A stretch of 9,557 bases of DNA, taken from the NCBI GenBank assembly GCA_902464645.1, contig CABQKL010000071.1, positions 1-9,557 of the forward strand. The letters are read 5' to 3'. A program made the position numbers and the translations under genes. The notes beneath the pieces are model-generated. The model was not told the DNA's origin, ran no database searches, and saw only the letters and a program-made list of their open reading frames with translations. Position 1 is the first letter of the stretch, and each line of letters opens with the position of its first letter. Source of the stretch: an uncultured Collinsella sp. (GTDB taxonomy: Bacteria; Actinomycetota; Coriobacteriia; Coriobacteriales; Coriobacteriaceae). This document shows positions 6,339 to 9,557 of this stretch, piece after piece.

Positions 6339-7253
6339 ATGGCCGACAATCGCAAGCGTGCGCCTCGTGGTGGCAAGCGGGCTGCTTCTGGCTCGCGTCC
6401 GATTCGCCGCAATGATCGCGCTGCCGCTCCCAAGGGCCAGCGCGATCGCACCCAGGCTGCGCGTCCGCAGCGCGATCGCAACCGCGACGCTGTCCAGGCT
6501 CCCAAGGGCGAGTTTATCGAAGGTCGTCGTGCTGCCGCCGAGGCGCTTCGCACTGGTTTTCCCATCAAGTGCGCGCTCATTGCCGAGGGCGGGGAGCGCG
6601 ATGCCGCCTTGTCGCGCCTGGTCGACGACCTCAATGCCGCTGGTGTCCGCATTAAGTATGTGCCGCGCGCACAGCTCGACGCACTGTCGAGCCATGGCGC
6701 TCACCAGGGCATCGCGCTCGAGGTGGGCAACTTCCCCTATGCCGATGTCGCCGATATCCTCGACCGCGCGGGTGACGGTCCGGCGCTCGTCATCGTGCTC
6801 GACCATGTGACTGACGACGGTAACTTTGGCGCCATCGTGCGCTCCGCCGAGGTCGTGGGCGCTGCGGGCGTCGTCATCGCCAACAAGCGTGCCGCCGGCG
6901 TGACCGTGGGCAGCTACAAGACCTCAGCCGGCGCCGTCATGCATCTGCCTATCGCGCAGGTTCCCAATATCGCCCGTGCACTCGATGACCTCAAGGCCGC
7001 TGGCTTTTGGGTGGGCGGTGCCTCCGAGCACGCCGAAGACAGTTGCTGGGATGCTCCCTTCGAGGGTCGCGTGGCACTCGTCATGGGCTCCGAGGGCGAT
7101 GGCATCTCGCGCCTGGTGCTCGAGAAATGCGACTTTTTGACCAAGCTTCCCCAGCGCGGCATGACCGAGAGCCTCAACGTTGCCCAGGCAACGACGGCGC
7201 TATGCTTTGAGTGGCTGCGCCGCAACGCCGGCGAGCTCATGGGGGAGGAGTAG
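6339..7253 (+). CDS. rlmB: RlmB-type 23S rRNA 2'-O-methyltransferase (SpoU/TrmH family)
   Basis: 304 residues. Residues 58-130 form the L30e-like substrate-binding domain (EFIEGRRAAAEAL to HQGIALEV). Residues 148-295 are the SPOUT domain with a trefoil knot: motif 1 VTDDGNFGAIVRSAEVVGA (157-175; Asn162 and Arg168), motif 2 VMGSEGDGI (248-256), and motif 3 ESLNVAQATTA (277-287). The family methylates ribose 2'-OH using SAM; E. coli RlmB modifies G2251 of 23S rRNA. The exact target here is inferred. Motif 1 has Asp-Asp where most members have Asp-Pro. Residues 1-55 are a low-complexity Arg/Lys/Ala/Gln tail with an Asp-Arg pair every ten residues, absent from E. coli RlmB. It starts 143 bp after cysS with a strong RBS. 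yacP follows after three bases. Confidence 0.9.
   Translation: MADNRKRAPRGGKRAASGSRPIRRNDRAAAPKGQRDRTQAARPQRDRNRDAVQAPKGEFIEGRRAAAEALRTGFPIKCALIAEGGERDAALSRLVDDLNAAGVRIKYVPRAQLDALSSHGAHQGIALEVGNFPYADVADILDRAGDGPALVIVLDHVTDDGNFGAIVRSAEVVGAAGVVIANKRAAGVTVGSYKTSAGAVMHLPIAQVPNIARALDDLKAAGFWVGGASEHAEDSCWDAPFEGRVALVMGSEGDGISRLVLEKCDFLTKLPQRGMTESLNVAQATTALCFEWLRRNAGELMGEE
6414..6480 (+). repeat. 30-bp tandem periodicity encoding the rlmB N-terminal tail
   Basis: CAGCGCGATCGCA occurs at 6438-6450 and 6468-6480, exactly 30 bp apart, and a degenerate copy of the core GATCGC lies at 6414, another 30 bp earlier. In protein this gives Asp-Arg at 26-27, 36-37 and 46-47 in a ten-residue period. This looks like past duplication of a decapeptide unit in the disordered basic tail. 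Confidence 0.65.
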
Positions 7254-7256
7254 CGC

Positions 7257-7934
7257 ATGTCCAAGAAGAACCGTGCCAAGTCCAAGGCCAAGCGCTTTGG
7301 CGAAGGCTCGGCCAAGCCGATTGTCTCGGCCGCGACCTATGGCGTGGGCGGCAATGCGTTTGCGCAGGCCATCGCCGATCCGGTCTCGACGGTGCACTCC
7401 AACAAGCCCGAGCTGTTAGTGGTCGACGGCTACAACGTGATTCACTGCACGCCGCGCTACGAAAAACTCGTGTACGACCATTCCGACGACCCGTATTCCA
7501 GCGACGTTCACGATATGGCGCGCACCGCCCTCATCAACGACGTCGCCGCCTTTGCCCAGGGCCGCTACGAGGCCGTGATCGTGTTCGACGGCGCGGGCAA
7601 TATCTCCAGCGAGCGCCCCAACCTGCCGGCCCGCGGTGTGCGCATCGAGTTTTCGCCGACGGGCGTCTCTGCCGATACCGTGGTGCAGAAGCTCTGCATC
7701 GAGGCACGTGAGGAGGGCCGCGCGTGCTCCGTGGTATCGAGCGACGGCACGATCCAGGCCGTCGTCATGGGCAAGGGTGTTACGCGCATCTCGAGTCGTA
7801 TGCTGGTGGACGAGATCAAACAGATCGATAACGACGTTCACGAGGCAGAGGAAGCTCCGCAGATCAAGATGACCCTGGGCAGCCGCCTGAGCCCCGAGGC
7901 ACTGGCCAAGCTCAAGGCCCTGCGCGGACGGTAG
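7257..7934 (+). CDS. yacP: YacP/Rae1-like NYN-domain ribonuclease
   Basis: 225 residues. The NYN (PIN-like) nuclease domain covers about 52-195: LLVVDGYNVIH (53-63; Asp57, Asn60), Arg89 in DMARTALINDVAAF, VFDGAG (109-114; Asp111), GVSADTVVQKL (136-146; Asp140) and VVSSDGTIQ (159-167; Asp163). The acidic residues match the metal-binding site of the family. B. subtilis Rae1 (YacP) cuts mRNA in the ribosomal A site in a translation-dependent way; the same role here is inferred. The protein is longer than Rae1 (about 170 residues): a Lys-rich 50-residue N-terminal extension and a C-terminal tail (from about 200) ending SPEALAKLKALRGR. It lies three bases after rlmB with GGAGGAG six bases upstream, the conserved rlmB-yacP order of Firmicutes. 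It is the last gene of the cluster. Confidence 0.87.
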   Translation: MSKKNRAKSKAKRFGEGSAKPIVSAATYGVGGNAFAQAIADPVSTVHSNKPELLVVDGYNVIHCTPRYEKLVYDHSDDPYSSDVHDMARTALINDVAAFAQGRYEAVIVFDGAGNISSERPNLPARGVRIEFSPTGVSADTVVQKLCIEAREEGRACSVVSSDGTIQAVVMGKGVTRISSRMLVDEIKQIDNDVHEAEEAPQIKMTLGSRLSPEALAKLKALRGR

Positions 7935-7935
7935 G

Positions 7936-7969
7936 GGAGTTGGCGGGGCAATGCTGCCTTGCTAACTCC
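7936..7969 (+). terminator. Hairpin between convergent yacP and HTH-kinase genes
   Basis: A 15-bp stem (7936-7950 with 7955-7969, three G-T wobbles) with a 4-base ATGC loop starts one base after the yacP stop. It overlaps the last codons of the convergent minus-strand gene. No T-run follows on the plus strand, and the wobbles become A-C mismatches on the minus strand, so the structure favours plus-strand RNA. It probably marks the end of the cluster transcript; intrinsic termination is uncertain. Confidence 0.45.
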
Positions 7970-9302
7970 ATTCAGCGATGTCGATCATTCTTTCGAGGCG
8001 CCACGTTAGCGCCTCTTTTAGATAAGGCAGTCTCGCTGTAAGAGCGTCGTTTTTGGATAGGATTCCGATTGCCTCGTCAACGAAACCCTCGAGCTTGTCG
8101 TCGTCAAACCAGCTCATATCCTCAACAAGTAGCATTTGTTTCGCAGGGCTTGAATGAAACTGCGCGCTGGTAAAACTGTGCTCTCCTGTCTTAAGCTCCT
8201 CTAGAGAAACGTTGCACCAGAGCGATGAGCCCGAATCGAAGATGGGGGCAGGTCTGCAGGCTAGCGTGTTGACGTTTCGCACAAGGCCAAAGTTACGCCA
8301 ATGACGGTCATAGTTGGCGATGATGTCGTCGCATACGATCATGCGGTCAAGGGCATCCTTGACGCCTGTTACCCCGAGCTTCTCGCAGTTTGCTACATAT
8401 CGCTCGTAGTCGGTTAGTCTTTCATCTGCGTTTGCGTACTGGTTTACATAGAACGCAGGGACATACTCTTCTTCATCAGTTAAGAAGACATCGCATATGC
8501 TCAGAGCGGAAGTGCCCGTGCCCTCGAGCGAGTAAGGCACATAATCGCAGGCGTTTAGGATGCGACGGTGGAGTGCGGTCGCCACAAGCTCGTTATAAGG
8601 TTCCTGGTTCAGGTGCGTTCCTGCCTTATGTAGAATTCGATGCTCGCCCTCGCACGTCCAGTACTTTTGAAGATTGCCGTCCGAGGTGTTATCGGGCTTT
8701 GCGGCAGCCGCTTTTCCCTCTGGGGCAAAGGGCGCAATGGACAGTGAGACGTCATCAAAGGCGTTATTGAAGAAGTTGATATCCTCCCAGGCGAGACCGG
8801 AACCTTGGGGTCTAATCCAATACTGGTCGGATATGGAGAGGCCGAGATTTCGCTGGACGAGTTCATCGGGAACATCGACTGCGGCTTCTGCAAGCAGAGA
8901 GGCTAGCCCAATGCGTGCGAGCGGGATACCGCGGCCGCGCCACCAGATGCGGAAGGAGTCGAGCGATATGGGGCTATTAGGGCCAAATACTCCAATAGGG
9001 GCGTGGGCGTAATCTATGTCGGCGCCGATGTGGGTAAAGTCTTTTCGCGATGTGCTGTAGACCAGCTGAGCGACTTCGTGTGTGCGATTCATGAGGGTGA
9101 ATGCGATCTCGCTCTTACCGTGGCCGCGGCGGGGACGTCCCCCCGTTTTGGTCACGGAGCGGAGTCGTGCGTTGACGCTGTCTTTGTCGATGAGCCATAC
9201 ACCAGAAGCCTTGCGTGCCTCAAGTGCTCCGTTTTTTATGAGCTCTTGCACCCTGCGCGGGGTGATGTCGAGTAGCTCTGCAGCTTCCTTCGTGGTCAGC
9301 AT
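7962..9302 (-). CDS. Fused excisionase-type HTH and HipA-like kinase protein
   Basis: 446 residues from ATG at 9302, with AAGGG seven bases upstream. An ATG 14 codons earlier lacks an RBS and lies inside the predicted promoter. Residues 1-45 form a MerR/excisionase-like helix-turn-helix (LTTKEAAELLDITPRRVQEL, then GVWLIDKDSV). A basic linker (GGRPRRGHGK, about 54-63) resembles an AT-hook. Residues 155-190 hold the segment SDQYWIRP...WEDINFF seen in related HTH/HipA-like proteins. The kinase region from 207 has the loop SDGNLQKYW (207-215), candidate ATP-binding Lys226, the catalytic-type motif ANYDRHWRNFG (329-339; Asp332, Asn337) and metal-site DSGSS (356-360). Antitoxin-like DNA-binding and toxin-like kinase parts therefore share one chain. 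It is convergent with yacP and less GC-rich than the core genes, suggesting accessory origin. Substrate and phenotype are unknown. Confidence 0.82.
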   Translation of the reverse strand: MLTTKEAAELLDITPRRVQELIKNGALEARKASGVWLIDKDSVNARLRSVTKTGGRPRRGHGKSEIAFTLMNRTHEVAQLVYSTSRKDFTHIGADIDYAHAPIGVFGPNSPISLDSFRIWWRGRGIPLARIGLASLLAEAAVDVPDELVQRNLGLSISDQYWIRPQGSGLAWEDINFFNNAFDDVSLSIAPFAPEGKAAAAKPDNTSDGNLQKYWTCEGEHRILHKAGTHLNQEPYNELVATALHRRILNACDYVPYSLEGTGTSALSICDVFLTDEEEYVPAFYVNQYANADERLTDYERYVANCEKLGVTGVKDALDRMIVCDDIIANYDRHWRNFGLVRNVNTLACRPAPIFDSGSSLWCNVSLEELKTGEHSFTSAQFHSSPAKQMLLVEDMSWFDDDKLEGFVDEAIGILSKNDALTARLPYLKEALTWRLERMIDIAEWS

Positions 9303-9306
9303 CGCG

Positions 9307-9378
9307 AAACCCTTCGCCAGAACGAATAGTTTTATCTGTTCCATTGTAATTAAAACTATTCGTTCTGACGAAGGGTTT
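9307..9378 (-). promoter_or_regulatory. 28-bp inverted-repeat operator upstream of the HTH-kinase gene
   Basis: Arms 9307-9334 and 9351-9378 are complementary at 27 of 28 positions (mismatch C9317/A9368) around a 16-bp spacer. The repeat surrounds the predicted promoter and ends five bases before the ATG, and its inner arm includes the RBS. It is a natural binding site for the HTH domain of the adjacent gene, implying autoregulation. As RNA, only transcripts starting upstream of 9378 would contain the full hairpin. Confidence 0.8.
9343..9371 (-). promoter_or_regulatory. Candidate promoter of the HTH-kinase gene
   Basis: On the minus strand, TACAAT (9348-9343; five of six matches to TATAAT) lies 17 bp from TCGTCA (9371-9366; four of six matches to TTGACA). 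The predicted start near 9336 leaves a leader of about 35 bases before ATG 9302. Both boxes lie inside the inverted repeat, so a bound repressor would exclude RNA polymerase. Confidence 0.6.
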
Positions 9379-9404
9379 TGAGATGTGGTCGGTCAAAGGG
9401 TCTG

Positions 9405-9433
9405 TTGCGCCTCGTCCGCAATTCCTTTATTCT
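9405..9433 (+). promoter_or_regulatory. Candidate promoter of tRNA-Thr
   Basis: TTGCGC (9405-9410) and TATTCT (9428-9433) are separated by 17 bp, and the -10 box ends 30 bases before the mature tRNA. A short GC-rich hairpin around 9440-9456 would lie in the precursor leader. The promoter is divergent from that of the HTH-kinase gene. The -35 match is only TTG plus spacing. Confidence 0.45.
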
Positions 9434-9463
9434 TAACAGGCTTCGCGCGAAAGCGCCAAGTGT

Positions 9464-9538
9464 GCCAGTGTGGCGCAACGGTAGCGCAACTGATTTGTAA
9501 TCAGTGGGTTGCAGGTTCGATTCCTGTCACTGGCTCCA
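9464..9538 (+). tRNA. tRNA-Thr (anticodon TGT)
   Basis: A complete cloverleaf. Acceptor GCCAGTG (9464-9470) pairs with CACTGGC (9528-9534). The D stem is GCGC/GCGC, the anticodon stem ACTGA/TCAGT has loop TTTGTAA, and the T stem GCAGG/CCTGT (one G-U) has loop TTCGATT. The discriminator is T, followed by encoded CCA. Anticodon TGT reads ACA and related threonine codons. tRNA 3' ends are common integration sites, but no repeat of this 3' end is visible inside the window. Confidence 0.96.
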
Positions 9539-9540
9539 TG

Positions 9541-9555
9541 AGAGTTTCGGGCTCT
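9541..9555 (+). terminator. Possible start of tRNA terminator hairpin (at window edge)
   Basis: AGAGTT and GGCTCT can pair (four Watson-Crick pairs and two wobbles) around a TCG loop, directly after the tRNA. The window ends two bases later, so a T-run cannot be checked. Confidence 0.25.
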
Positions 9556-9557
9556 GT

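Noticed and set aside
9131..9142. Perfect 12-bp palindrome GGGGACGTCCCC
   Set aside because: Encodes the Gly-Arg-Pro linker of the HTH-kinase protein; one isolated copy with no supporting context.
1..9557. CRISPR arrays, insertion sequences, transposases or phage genes
   Set aside because: No spaced direct-repeat arrays and no transposase- or integrase-like proteins seen on either strand; the excisionase-like HTH is fused to a kinase and has no integrase nearby.

Overview
The window looks like chromosomal DNA from a high-GC, Gram-positive actinobacterium. The best guess is the class Coriobacteriia (Collinsella-like). The basis is strong G/C preference at third codon positions, AGGAGG-type ribosome binding sites, a tRNA with encoded CCA, and the gene order disA-ispD-ispF-cysS-rlmB-yacP, a shortened form of the Bacillus disA-to-yacP neighbourhood. 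The genus is inferred from protein flavour, not proven.

Layout from left to right. (1) Positions 1-1525, minus strand: a HipBA-type toxin-antitoxin operon. hipB starts with GTG at 1525, and hipA follows with no gap and runs off the left edge. The promoter region holds three TGCA-N6-TGCA boxes at an exact 27-bp pitch. (2) Positions 1584-2224, minus strand: an MntP manganese exporter, whose terminator hairpin contains the third box. (3) Positions 2225-2445: a divergent intergenic region with several ATGAG/CTCAT elements. (4) Positions 2446-7934, plus strand: a tightly packed housekeeping cluster. It encodes DisA (c-di-AMP synthase), IspD and IspF (MEP isoprenoid pathway), CysS (cysteinyl-tRNA synthetase), RlmB-type SpoU rRNA methyltransferase and a YacP/Rae1-like NYN ribonuclease. 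The genes overlap or nearly touch, except for a 143-bp gap between cysS and rlmB that can fold into a three-part hairpin of about 103 nt. (5) Positions 7962-9302, minus strand: a single-polypeptide protein with an N-terminal excisionase/MerR-like helix-turn-helix and a HipA-like kinase domain. A 28-bp inverted repeat lies over its predicted promoter. (6) Positions 9464-9538, plus strand: tRNA-Thr(TGT).

The core cluster joins genome-integrity/cell-wall signalling (c-di-AMP), isoprenoid precursor synthesis and translation functions. It is flanked on both sides by HipA-family kinase modules built differently: a classical two-gene HipB/HipA pair on the left, and a fused HTH-kinase gene beside a tRNA on the right. 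Each has a prominent palindromic regulatory region. The most interesting items are the 27-bp-phased operator array with an operator inside the neighbour's terminator, the fused HTH-HipA-like gene with its large palindrome, and the structured element between cysS and rlmB.
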